Shown piece by piece: positions 6,640 through 13,597 of a DNA stretch of 19,281 bases. This DNA is from DAOTVC01 sp034437215. Its GTDB lineage: Bacteria; Chloroflexota; Anaerolineae; B4-G1; SLSP01. Made by a program: the position numbers and the translations under genes. The notes under the pieces were generated by a model, which saw only the letters and a list, made by a program, of their open reading frames with translations, was not told the origin of the DNA and made no database searches. The stretch's first letter is position 1. Each line of letters begins with the position of its first letter. The DNA lies in contig DAOTVC010000075.1 in assembly GCA_034437215.1 (NCBI GenBank), positions 1 to 19,281 of the forward strand, read 5' to 3'.

Positions 6640-7179
6640 TCAGTGACCCAACCCGGCGTGCAGGACGTGGTAGGCCACGACGGTCAGCGCGACGTGGACG
6701 TTGAGGGAGCGCCCCTTCCCGTACATGGGGACGAAGACGCTGGCGTCGCAGAGGGCGAGGGTGTCCTGCGTCACGCCGTGGTCCTCGTTCCCCACGACCA
6801 GGCAGACCCGCTCGGGGTAGTCGAACTCGTAGTAGGGGACGGCGCGCGACGTGATCTCCACGGCGCAGATCAGGTAGCCCGCCTCTCGCAGCCGGGCGAC
6901 GGGCTCTTCGACCGTCTGGGCATAGCTCCAGGGGACGCGGCGCTCCTTGCCCCGCGCCACCTTGCCGATGGTGGGATGGGGAGGGCGGGGCGTGATCCCC
7001 GTCAGGATCACCTCCTTGGCCCGGCAGGCATCGGCGACCCGGAAGGTCGCGCCCACGTTGACCGGGTAGGCGACGCTCTGCAAGAGCAAGACGAGGTCGG
7101 GCAGGTCCTGGCGTTGGCTCCGGTAGCGCCTCAAGAAGCGCTTCAGATCGGTGCCGTACAGCAGTCGCATATCCTGCAT
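6640..7179 (-). CDS. SpoU/TrmH-family RNA 2'-O-methyltransferase
   Basis: A 179-aa SPOUT methyltransferase. The three SpoU motifs are present: motif 1 YPVNVGATFRVADA, motif 2 CLVVGNEDHGV and motif 3 VPMYGKGRSLNVHVA, which form the knotted SAM-binding site. Family role: 2'-O-methylation of tRNA or rRNA ribose in the cytoplasm. Its size resembles single-domain TrmH/TrmL enzymes without the L30e-like RNA-binding domain. I prefer the ATG at 7179 because AGGAG sits about 5 bases upstream; a GTG at 7191 is in frame but has no suitable site. That AGGAG lies just after the cupin stop (7188), so translation is probably coupled. Confidence 0.88.
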   Translation of the reverse strand: MQDMRLLYGTDLKRFLRRYRSQRQDLPDLVLLLQSVAYPVNVGATFRVADACRAKEVILTGITPRPPHPTIGKVARGKERRVPWSYAQTVEEPVARLREAGYLICAVEITSRAVPYYEFDYPERVCLVVGNEDHGVTQDTLALCDASVFVPMYGKGRSLNVHVALTVVAYHVLHAGLGH

Positions 7180-7187
7180 GGCGCTCC

Positions 7188-7724
7188 TCACGTGCCCCGC
7201 TCCAGACCGAGGACGATCAGGCGCAGGACCTCCTCCTCGGAGCCGTTCAGGATGCGATGGTACTCACCGCCGCGCACGAGCGCTGCGTCCCCGGGCCGCA
7301 GGGGGCGCGTGATGACGGGGCTGCCCGGCGTGGGATGGTGGTGCAGGAACCCCTCCCCCTCGATGACGTAGAAGATCTCGTCGGCGGCGTGGGCCTGCAT
7401 CCCGCTGGCGGCGCCGGGGGCGAAGGTCGTGTCGTGGAGGAAGGCGAAGGACGCTCCTGTCAGGAGGCCCTCCTCGGTGCCCGGCTGCTCGCTGAAGAGC
7501 CAGCGGACGACGGCGGCGCGATGGCCCTGGAAGGGCTCCGGCATCTCGGGAGCCGGATCGGCGGGCTCGTAGCGCACCTGCTTGACGTTCATGGCCCGCT
7601 TGTAGATGACGCCCGAGACCTCGTCGTGGGGGGCACGATTGATGTTCGCCCACCCCTCCTCGTGAAATTGCTCTCCGGGGATGGGCGCGGGCTCCCAGGG
7701 GCTCTCTCGCTCGTTGTCGCTCAT
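7188..7724 (-). CDS. Single-domain cupin protein
   Basis: A 178-aa protein with a conserved beta-barrel (cupin_2) pattern in its second half: GMQAHAADEIFYVIEGEGFL is the first cupin motif and RPGDAALVRGGEYHRILNG the second. In motif 1 the usual HxH is QAH, so one metal-ligand His is replaced by Gln; the downstream Glu and the motif 2 His are kept. Metal binding is therefore plausible but altered. The first ~80 residues match no domain I recognise. GAGGAG lies 4 bases before the ATG. It sits 12 bases after msrA and 8 before the methyltransferase start, inside one operon. The substrate is unknown. Confidence 0.75.
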   Translation of the reverse strand: MSDNERESPWEPAPIPGEQFHEEGWANINRAPHDEVSGVIYKRAMNVKQVRYEPADPAPEMPEPFQGHRAAVVRWLFSEQPGTEEGLLTGASFAFLHDTTFAPGAASGMQAHAADEIFYVIEGEGFLHHHPTPGSPVITRPLRPGDAALVRGGEYHRILNGSEEEVLRLIVLGLERGT

Positions 7725-7736
7725 GGCTCTCCTCTA

Positions 7737-8288
7737 TTAGGTCTTCAACTTCGCCACGAAGTGTTTGCGGAACTTCGAAACCTTCGGGGCCACGACCATC
7801 CGGCAGTAGCCCTGGTTGGGGTTCTTGCGGAAGTACTCCTGGTGGTAATCCTCGGCGCGGTAGAAGGCGTCGAGGGGCTCCACCTGCGTGACGATGGGAT
7901 TCTTCCACCTGTCCGACGCTTCCAGCTCCCGGATCATCTCCTCGGCGGTCTCTTTCTGCGCCTCGTTGTGGTAGAAGATGACAGAGCGGTACTGCGTGCC
8001 GACGTCGGCGCCCTGCCGGTTCAACGTCGTCGGGTCGTGGATGTCGAAGAAGATCTCGAGGAGCTCCCGGTAGCTGACGACCTCTGGATTGTAGGTGACT
8101 TGGACCACCTCGGCGTGGCCCGTCGCTCCCGTGCAGACCTGCTCATAGGTGGGGCGGGGACGGTCGCCGCCGGCGTAGCCGGAGACCACCTCCTGGACCC
8201 CCTCGACCTGTTCGTAGACCGCCTCCAGACACCAGAAGCAGCCGCCGCCCAGGGTAGTGGTTTGAAGATTCTTGTTTTCGTTCATCAT
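7737..8288 (-). CDS. msrA: Peptide methionine-(S)-S-oxide reductase MsrA
   Basis: About 183 aa. Hallmark TLGGGCFWCLEAVYEQVEGV places the catalytic Cys at residue 17 (first Cys of CFWC). VVSGYAGG, TGHAEVVQVTYNP and DPTTLNRQGADVGTQYRS are all family signatures. Role: thioredoxin-linked reduction of methionine-S-sulfoxide in cytoplasmic proteins. The frame is open to 8348, but the tandem ATGs at 8288 and 8285 are preceded by AAGGAG; either is acceptable, and an extension would overlap xdhC. It starts about 10 bases after the xdhC stop. Together with msrP/msrQ upstream in the same orientation, the window encodes repair of both cytoplasmic and extracytoplasmic Met-sulfoxide. Confidence 0.93.
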   Translation of the reverse strand: MMNENKNLQTTTLGGGCFWCLEAVYEQVEGVQEVVSGYAGGDRPRPTYEQVCTGATGHAEVVQVTYNPEVVSYRELLEIFFDIHDPTTLNRQGADVGTQYRSVIFYHNEAQKETAEEMIRELEASDRWKNPIVTQVEPLDAFYRAEDYHQEYFRKNPNQGYCRMVVAPKVSKFRKHFVAKLKT

Positions 8289-8319
8289 ACTCTCCTTCTC
8301 ACTTCTCACTTCTCTCTGT
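8289..8319 (-). repeat. Short heptamer-like repeat at the xdhC end/msrA ribosome binding site
   Basis: On the minus strand the sequence reads GAGAGAAGTGAGAAGTGAGAAGGAG just before the msrA start: 7-bp periodic GAAGTGA copies running into the AAGGAG ribosome binding site and covering the xdhC stop codon. With only two to three units it could be chance, but it resembles other 7-8 bp arrays next to ribosome binding sites in this window. Confidence 0.5.
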
Positions 8320-9372
8320 TCTCTGATAACCGTTTCGCCTCTTCGCACTCATCATGCCGCCCTCGCGGCGGTGGCGTACGGCGGTGACCTCCGCCAGGAT
8401 GGAGAGGGCGATGTGGGCCGGGTCCTTGCCGCCGATGTTCAACCCCACGGGGCCGTAGATCCGGCTCAGCTCCTCCTCGCCGAAGCCGCCCTTCAGGAGC
8501 TCCTCCCGGCGGTCGGCCTGCGTCTTCTTGCTGCCCAGGAAGCCGATGTAGTAGGCCTCGCTCTGCAGGGCCAGGGTGAGGGCCGGGATGTCGAACTTGG
8601 GATCGTGGAAGAGGACGACGATGGCCCATCCCGGTCCGAAGTCCTCGGCGGTGAAGAGGTCCTGGGGCCAGCCGAAGCGCAGGTCGATCCCCTCGGGGAA
8701 GCGCTCCTCCTTGAGGAAGGCCCGGCGGGCGTCGCTCACCACGACCTCGTAGCCCGTCGTCTGGGCCATCTTCGCCAGGGGCACGGCGATGTCCGTGGCG
8801 CCGAAGATGAGGAGGGTGGGGGGTGGGGGGACGACCTCGACGAAGACCTCGCCCTGCTCGTAGTCGCGCTTGCGTCCGTAGGGGCCGGGCCACGCCTCCT
8901 GGAGGTCGGCGACGACCGCCTCGTCGAGCGCTGGATCGCCCAGGGTCCCGTGGATCTCGCCCCCGGCGGTGCGCAGCAGGTGCACGGGCTTGTCGGTGCG
9001 GGAGGCGAAGCCCACCGCGCGTTTGGCCTCGATCTCCTCCATCAGTACATCGTAGACAGGTTCCCAGCGCTCCACGAGCACGTCGATGGCGCCGCCGCAG
9101 GAGAGCCCGGCGCCCCAGGCCAGCTCGTCGCTGATGCCGTAGAAGGGCCGGCGCAGGGTGAAGTCCCCGCTCAGGACGGCCTCCATCTCGGCGACGGCCT
9201 CGCCGTCGACGCAGCCGCTGCTCACCGAGCCGGCGACCTCGCCCTCACTGTTGATGGCCATACGCGTGCCCGCCGGGCGCAGCGACGAGCCCCGGGTCTC
9301 CACGATGGTGGCGAGGGCGATCGCCTTTCCTTCGTCCTTCCAACGTTTCAGTTCACCGATGATCTCTTTCAT
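8299..9372 (-). CDS. xdhC: XdhC/CoxI-family molybdenum cofactor handling protein
   Basis: A 357-aa protein. The N-terminal XdhC/CoxI domain shows VETRGSSLRPAGTRM, GSVSSGCVDGEAV (Cys54) and GLSCGGAIDVLVE (Cys92). A Rossmann domain follows (LLIFGATDIAVPLA, VVSDARRAF, IGFLGSKKT, GPVGLNIGGKDPAHIALSILAE). Family role: binding sulfurated Moco and helping insert it into xanthine-dehydrogenase-type enzymes. No such hydroxylase is in the window, so its client lies elsewhere or is not classical. ATG at 9372 is preferred, with AAGGAG five bases upstream; a GTG at 9378 abuts the site and is unlikely. It is first of a five-gene cluster and has a 203-bp repeat-rich leader. Its last codons run through short GAAGTGA repeats. 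Confidence 0.9.
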   Translation of the reverse strand: MKEIIGELKRWKDEGKAIALATIVETRGSSLRPAGTRMAINSEGEVAGSVSSGCVDGEAVAEMEAVLSGDFTLRRPFYGISDELAWGAGLSCGGAIDVLVERWEPVYDVLMEEIEAKRAVGFASRTDKPVHLLRTAGGEIHGTLGDPALDEAVVADLQEAWPGPYGRKRDYEQGEVFVEVVPPPPTLLIFGATDIAVPLAKMAQTTGYEVVVSDARRAFLKEERFPEGIDLRFGWPQDLFTAEDFGPGWAIVVLFHDPKFDIPALTLALQSEAYYIGFLGSKKTQADRREELLKGGFGEEELSRIYGPVGLNIGGKDPAHIALSILAEVTAVRHRREGGMMSAKRRNGYQRTERSEK

Positions 9373-9391
9373 AAGCACTCCTTTTGTCGGT

Positions 9392-9523
9392 TAGTCGCGT
9401 AGTCTCGTAGTCAGGTAGTCGTATAGTCAGGTGGTCCGGTAGTCGGTCATTACGGCAATCAGTCAGTCGAGACTATCAGACCGCCAGACTACAAGACTAT
9501 CAGACTATACGACTGCTTTTTAG
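9392..9523. repeat. Octamer array with facing inverted arms in the xdhC leader
   Basis: Seven TAGTC (one TGGTC) cores begin at 9392, 9400, 9408, 9416, 9424, 9432 and 9440, exactly 8 bp apart with variable NNN. After 26 bases, six GACTA-type cores (one GACCG, one GACTG) begin at 9471, 9479, 9487, 9495, 9503 and 9511, also 8 bp apart. The second arm is the reverse complement of the first in its core, so the element can fold into an imperfect stem. On the plus strand it ends in a short T run (9516-9520), but no plus-strand gene lies here. The rest of the 203-bp gap (9379-9391, 9524-9575) shows no ORF or promoter I can support. Confidence 0.9.
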
Positions 9524-9575
9524 GTACGGAACCGCAGTTGAGGTGGTGAAGGGTCATCGCATACCCCACAACACG

Positions 9576-10361
9576 CTAAGTCACGACGACGGGGCGGGCC
9601 GTGATCCGCTGCCGGCGCTTGCCCTTCCCGCAGTGGGGGCAGGGGTCGGCCAAGGCGAGGATCCGGCTGTGGCAGTGAGGGCAGCGGACGCGGTCGGCTT
9701 CCCGGTACTCCTCGGGCGTCACCTCAATGAGGGCGTCGTTGGTGACGTCCAGACCACAGGAGGGGCAGTCGTGCGTGCTCTCCTCGACGAGGCCCCAGCA
9801 GTAGGGGCAGAGCAGCAGCGCCTCCTCCGTGGTGAAGACCCACTCGAAGTGAAAGCCCAGCAGTCCCTCGTCCCCCACCCTGCGGACGAAGTCCCGGTTC
9901 ACGAAGGCGACCTTGAGGGGCTCCTCCGGGATCTTGAAGAGGGCCAGGCCCGCCAGGCGCTCCTCGTGAAAGTGGTAGCGCAGAATCCGCATGATCCTCC
10001 CGCTCCTGAAGCGCTTCACGTCCGAGTGCTCCACGTCCAGGGCGTCGACCAGGCGGGTGACGTTGAAGGCCCGAAAGGGCTCCGGGCACGCAGGGCAGAC
10101 GAGGGGGAGGAATTCGCCGTTGCCGGCGAGCAGCTCTTGCAAGGCGGCGACTGCCCGCGGGCTGAAGACGGGGATGTGGGAGGCCAACCCCGGGAAGTCG
10201 CTCCAGGGCTTGACCTCCTCCTGCGGCTCGACTTGCAGGGGTGGGAAATCCTCGGGCAGGGGCGTGCCGTCGAAGGCTCTGTAACGCTCGGCGATTCCCT
10301 CCTCGTCCGGCACCAGGTTCCGGTAGTGATTGACGTGGGCGCGCAGCGCGAAGATCTCCAT
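9576..10361 (-). CDS. Imm11 (DUF1629)-like protein with C-terminal double zinc ribbon
   Basis: A 261-aa protein of uncertain function. Residues ~1-175 follow a pattern I associate with the Imm11/DUF1629 family: FSPRAVAALQELL, GEFLPL, AFNVTRLVDALDVEHSDVKRF, GRIMRILRYHFHEERLAGLALFKIP, then F...GLLGFHFEWVF. That match is from memory. A CxxC (89/92) sits inside this domain. Residues 185-202 (CPYC...CPSC) and 227-244 (CPHC...CPHC) are two four-cysteine zinc ribbons, followed by a basic tail (GKGKRRQR). Immunity proteins of this family bind toxins, but no toxin is adjacent, and the metal-binding tail suggests a nucleic-acid or protein scaffold role. The ATG follows GAGGG and starts 6 bases after the aldo/keto reductase stop, so the two are co-transcribed. 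Confidence 0.65.
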   Translation of the reverse strand: MEIFALRAHVNHYRNLVPDEEGIAERYRAFDGTPLPEDFPPLQVEPQEEVKPWSDFPGLASHIPVFSPRAVAALQELLAGNGEFLPLVCPACPEPFRAFNVTRLVDALDVEHSDVKRFRSGRIMRILRYHFHEERLAGLALFKIPEEPLKVAFVNRDFVRRVGDEGLLGFHFEWVFTTEEALLLCPYCWGLVEESTHDCPSCGLDVTNDALIEVTPEEYREADRVRCPHCHSRILALADPCPHCGKGKRRQRITARPVVVT

Positions 10362-10367
10362 CGCCCT

Positions 10368-11195
10368 CTACGGCTCGCTCGTCGGGTCCCAGGTGCAGCG
10401 GTGATCCTCGTCCAGGTCGTCGAGGCGGCACATGTCCTCCTCAGAGATCTCGAAGTCGAAGATGTCGGCGTTGTCCCGAATGTGCTGCTTGTCGCTCGAC
10501 TTGGGGATGACGACGACGTCGTGCTCGAGCGCCCAGCGGATGAGGATCTGGGCCGGGCTCTTGCCGTACTCCCCGGCGATCTCGCCCACCCGCGGGTTGT
10601 CTAGCCGGTTCCCCTTGGTCAGCGGGCTGTAGGCCTCCAGCTGGATCTCGTGCTCCCGGCAGTACTCCAGGAGATCCTTCTGGTAGAGCCAGGGGTGGAA
10701 CTCCACCTGGTTCACCGCCGGAGCGACCTCGGCGCTCCCGAGCAGATCCTCGATGTGGCGGATGGTGTAGTTGCTCACGCCGATGGCTTTCGCCCGCCCC
10801 TCGTTGTAGATCTTCTCCAGCGCGCGCCAGGTCTCCTTCCGGGTGCCCGGCACGGGCCAGTGGATGAGGTAGAGGTCGACGTAGTCGAAGCCCAGCTTTC
10901 GCAGGCTCTCGTCGAAGGCGCGCAGGGCCTGGTCGTAGCCGTGGTCGTCGTTCCAAAGCTTCGTGGTGACGAAGATCTCCTCGCGGGGGAGCCCGCTCTC
11001 CCGAACAGCCTGCCCCACGCCCCGCTCGTTGCCGTACATGGCGGCCGTGTCGATGTGGCGGTAGCCCGCCTCCAGCGCCCACTCGATGGCCCGCCGGACG
11101 GGCTTGCCGTCGCGGATCTGCCAGGTGCCGAGGCCCAGCATGGGCATCTCGACGCCGTTGTTGAGGGTCGTCGTGCTCTCGATGGTCAGGGTCAT
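10368..11195 (-). CDS. Aldo/keto reductase
   Basis: A 275-aa AKR, single (beta/alpha)8 barrel, normal length. The catalytic tetrad is visible: Asp49 (YRHIDTA), Tyr54 (AAMYGNE), Lys79 (VTTKLWNDDHGY) and His112 (LIHWPVPGT). The family signatures GVSNYTIRHIEDLL and, near the C-terminus, VVIPKSSDKQHIRDN (NADPH binding) are present. Role: NAD(P)H-dependent reduction of aldehydes or ketones in the cytoplasm, resembling the 2,5-diketogluconate-reductase/prostaglandin-F-synthase type; the substrate is unknown. ATG 11195 is chosen for the AGGAGG six bases upstream. The open frame extends to 11219, but that stretch is the ribosome binding site and tandem repeat. The zinc-ribbon gene follows 6 bases after the stop. 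Confidence 0.93.
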   Translation of the reverse strand: MTLTIESTTTLNNGVEMPMLGLGTWQIRDGKPVRRAIEWALEAGYRHIDTAAMYGNERGVGQAVRESGLPREEIFVTTKLWNDDHGYDQALRAFDESLRKLGFDYVDLYLIHWPVPGTRKETWRALEKIYNEGRAKAIGVSNYTIRHIEDLLGSAEVAPAVNQVEFHPWLYQKDLLEYCREHEIQLEAYSPLTKGNRLDNPRVGEIAGEYGKSPAQILIRWALEHDVVVIPKSSDKQHIRDNADIFDFEISEEDMCRLDDLDEDHRCTWDPTSEP

Positions 11196-11212
11196 GGTTT
11201 TCCTCCTCAAAT

Positions 11213-11240
11213 AAGTCAAAAGTCGAAAGTCGAAAGTCAG
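11213..11240 (-). repeat. Four-unit heptamer array upstream of the aldo/keto reductase
   Basis: AAGTC cores begin at 11213, 11220, 11227 and 11234 on the plus strand, exactly 7 bp apart (unit AAGTCRA). On the coding minus strand this reads as GACTT repeats ending about 10 bases before AGGAGG. The shared GACT/AGTC core suggests kinship with the octamer arrays at 9392-9523 and 15214-15531. Confidence 0.75.
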
Positions 11241-11260
11241 TTGAGGGTCGATTCACGTTT

Positions 11261-11875
11261 TTACGGTTCGCGTCTTCTCTCTGCCGTCCGGACCCGGTTC
11301 GCGACGCTGCGCCTCCGCCGCGAGCGCCACTTCTGCGTCTCGACGGTGCCGTCGTCGAGAATGCGCACGATCTCGAAGCGCACCCGCCCGTCGCGGACGG
11401 CGCGGGCGATCTGACGCTGGCCCGCGCTCAGTCCCGTCCGCCCCCGCTTGATGTCGATGATGACCACCTCCAGCGCGTCACCGGTGGCGCCGTCGTCCTT
11501 CACCGCCGTGTAGCCGTCGAAAATAACGTAGTCCACGGGGTCGCCCAGGAAGCGGGCGTCGGCGGGCAGGTAGTCGAAGCCGGGCAGCAGCGGCGCCATC
11601 TGCTCCGCCATCTTGCCCTTGAGCACCGCGCGGCTCTGGTCGGTGCTCTCCTGGCGGGCCTGCCGGATGGCGTCGTCCATCTCGACCTGCAGCACCCGCA
11701 GCTTGCTCTCGTAGGTCTGGATGAGCCGCGACTGCGTCGCCTGGGTCTTCGCCTCGTACCGCTCGATGAGCTGGGCGCGCGCGTGCTCCCGATCCGCCGT
11801 GCGCCGCAAATCCAGTACGAAGTAGGCGACGATGCCGCCCAGGATGGCCCCGAGCAGGACCAGGATCAGATCCAC
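11261..11875 (-). CDS. Membrane-anchored Holliday-junction-resolvase-like endonuclease (Endonuc_Holl type)
   Basis: A 204-aa protein. Residues 2-22 form one hydrophobic membrane segment. Residues ~25-80 are a charged, Gln/Glu-rich helix, likely coiled coil. Residues ~82-172 match the family annotated as related to archaeal Holliday junction resolvases: RAVLKGKMAEQMAPLLPGF, FLGDPVDYVIFDG (D112, D115), VVIIDIKRGRTGLS (D141 and K143, the PD-(D/E)xK core) and RVRFEIVRI. A basic tail follows. The family's activity in bacteria is inferred from fold. The start is GTG at 11875 with GAGGTGG nearby, 22 bases after msrQ. The membrane anchor is compatible with work at membrane-associated DNA, but that is inference. 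Confidence 0.75.
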   Translation of the reverse strand: MDLILVLLGAILGGIVAYFVLDLRRTADREHARAQLIERYEAKTQATQSRLIQTYESKLRVLQVEMDDAIRQARQESTDQSRAVLKGKMAEQMAPLLPGFDYLPADARFLGDPVDYVIFDGYTAVKDDGATGDALEVVIIDIKRGRTGLSAGQRQIARAVRDGRVRFEIVRILDDGTVETQKWRSRRRRSVANRVRTAERRREP

Positions 11876-11897
11876 GCTCCACCTCGCGCACGCCGGC

Positions 11898-12536
11898 TCA
11901 CGCCGCTTCTCCCTGCCCGGTCAACTTCTTCCGCGCGCTGACGATGCCCCGGCGGACGGGCGGCAGGCGCAGGAAGAGGAGCACGACCAGGATGATAAGG
12001 TACTCCACCGACTCGAGGATCTCCTTACGCACCCACATTATGTGGACGATGACGAGGGCCGCCGCGACGTAGATCAGCTGCTGCACCCGCTTCCACCTCT
12101 TGCCCAGGCGCCGCTGCCAGCTCTGGGTCGAGGTGAAGGCCAGCAGCACCAGGATGAGCAGCGCCGCCAGCCCGATGAGCACGAAGGGCTGGTCGGTGAA
12201 GGCCGGGCGCAGGTAGGCGAGGTTGAAGTTGTAGTCGAGCCCGACGAAGGTGAAAAAGTGGAGGAGGGCGTAGAAGAAGGCGTAGAGCCCCAGGATCTTG
12301 CGAATGCGCAGGATGCGGTTGAAGCCGAAGATGGTCTGGATGGGCGTGCAGCTTAGGGTCAGCAGCAGGAGGATCAGCGCGCTGTTGCCGGTGCGCGAGA
12401 GGATCTCCTGAACGGGGTCGATCAGGTAGGTTCCGGCGACGGCGTCCCACACCAGAAGCAGGAGGGGGAGCAGCGCGCCGGCGTGCGCCAGAATGCGCAG
12501 CCAGTTCTTCCGCAGCCTTTCCAGCAGCCTCTCCAT
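11898..12536 (-). CDS. msrQ: MsrQ, heme membrane subunit of MsrPQ (YedZ-like)
   Basis: A 212-aa, roughly six-helix membrane protein of the ferric-reductase-like domain. Typical MsrQ segments are LLLVWDAVAGTYLIDPVQ, LSCTPIQTIFG, RRILGLYA-like RKILGLYAFFYALLHFFTF, LLAFTSTQSWQRRLGKRWKRVQQLIYVAAALVIVHIMW. Histidines in the ALLHFF, LAHAGALLP and VIVHIM segments are the expected heme ligands. Role: passes quinol-derived electrons across the membrane to MsrP. The ATG at 12536 overlaps the msrP stop (TGATG), typical of translational coupling, and gives the usual MsrQ N-terminus; an in-frame ATG at 12548 is an alternative. No strong independent ribosome binding site is visible. Confidence 0.9.
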   Translation of the reverse strand: MERLLERLRKNWLRILAHAGALLPLLLLVWDAVAGTYLIDPVQEILSRTGNSALILLLLTLSCTPIQTIFGFNRILRIRKILGLYAFFYALLHFFTFVGLDYNFNLAYLRPAFTDQPFVLIGLAALLILVLLAFTSTQSWQRRLGKRWKRVQQLIYVAAALVIVHIMWVRKEILESVEYLIILVVLLFLRLPPVRRGIVSARKKLTGQGEAA

Positions 12537-13504
12537 CAGTAGTACCATTTCCGGTCGTCGAGGTCGGGGTAGAGATCAGCCACCTCGTCGGTATAACCGT
12601 TGAAGAGCAGCGTCTCCCGCCGCCCCGTCTCGCCTAGACGGCGCTCCGTGGCCTGCGACCAACGCGGATGGTCCACCTGCGGGTTGACGTTGGCCCAGAA
12701 GCCGTACTCGCTGGGGTTGATGGCCATCCACATGGAGGTGGGCTGCTCCTCCACGAGATCGATCTTGACGATGGCCTTGATGTTCTTGAAGCCGTATTTC
12801 CACGGTACCACCAGCCGCACGGGCGCGCCCTTCTGCGGGGGCAGGGCCTGACCGTAGCAGCCTGTGGCGAGGATGGTGAGGTCGTGCCGGGCCTCCGCCA
12901 GACTCAATCCCTCCACGTAGGGCCAGGGGAAGTTCATCTGATTTTGGCCGGGCAGCTCCTCGGGAGCGTAGAGGGTCTGGAAACGCACGTAGTTCGCCTG
13001 TGAGGTGGGCTCCACGACCTCCAGGAGTTTGGCGAGGGGGAAGCCGTTCCAGGGGATGACCATGGAGTAGGCCTCGACGCAGCGCATGCGGTAGACCCGC
13101 TCCTCCTGTTCGAAGGCCAGCAGGTCGTCGAGGTCGAAGGTCTGCGGGTTGTTCACCAGCCCCCCCACCTCCACCTTCCAGGGCTCCGTGGGGAAGTCCT
13201 CGGCGAGCTCGTCGACGCGCTCCTTATTTGTGGTGAACTCGTAGTAGTTGCAGTAGTTGAAGGCGGCCTCCCGTGAGGTCACCGTCTGGTCCAGCTCGTC
13301 GCTCTCCGTCCCCAACGTGGGGAAGACGGGATTGGGCGTGGGGCTGGGGCCGGGGGTGGGCGTAGGTGTAGGGGGGGCGGCGCGCCCGCAGGCAGCGAGC
13401 AGGGCCCCCTGGACGCCCAGGACGCCCATCGCTTGCAGGAACTTGCGCCGCGACAGGTAGATGTGCTCCGGTGTGATCTCTGACGACGGTATCTTTTTCA
13501 TCAT
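12536..13504 (-). CDS. msrP: MsrP, Moco-containing methionine sulfoxide reductase (TAT-exported, probable lipoprotein)
   Basis: A 322-aa sulfite-oxidase-fold protein. The N-terminus KKIPSSEITPEHIYLSRRKFLQ carries the twin-arginine signal (R19 R20). A hydrophobic stretch then ends in LLAAC, placing Cys39 like a lipobox cysteine. A Pro/Thr/Gly-rich linker follows (residues ~42-58). Cys142 in RMRCVEAYSMVIPWNGFPL is the Mo-ligand cysteine; DLTILATGCYGQ and VRLVVPWKYGFKNIKAI are further family motifs. Role: with MsrQ, reduces both diastereomers of Met-sulfoxide in extracytoplasmic proteins. E. coli MsrP is soluble; the Cys plus linker here suggests a tethered form. Tandem ATGs at 13504 and 13501 follow GGAGAG. 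The 93-bp gap to the upstream hydantoinase (13505-13597) shows no clear promoter or terminator. Confidence 0.92.
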   Translation of the reverse strand: MMKKIPSSEITPEHIYLSRRKFLQAMGVLGVQGALLAACGRAAPPTPTPTPGPSPTPNPVFPTLGTESDELDQTVTSREAAFNYCNYYEFTTNKERVDELAEDFPTEPWKVEVGGLVNNPQTFDLDDLLAFEQEERVYRMRCVEAYSMVIPWNGFPLAKLLEVVEPTSQANYVRFQTLYAPEELPGQNQMNFPWPYVEGLSLAEARHDLTILATGCYGQALPPQKGAPVRLVVPWKYGFKNIKAIVKIDLVEEQPTSMWMAINPSEYGFWANVNPQVDHPRWSQATERRLGETGRRETLLFNGYTDEVADLYPDLDDRKWYY

Positions 13505-13597
13505 CTCTCTCCTACGTTAAAGGCCTGTGTCGGTGAGTAGAAATGGCCCAGAGGTGGGAAGCCGGTCTACCCCCTGATTACCAATCCCTGCTCCCCA

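Noticed and set aside
8289..8348. 20-residue N-terminal extension of MsrA
   Set aside because: It overlaps the xdhC C-terminus and short repeat. AAGGAG directly before the ATGs at 8288/8285 and the usual MsrA length support the shorter form.
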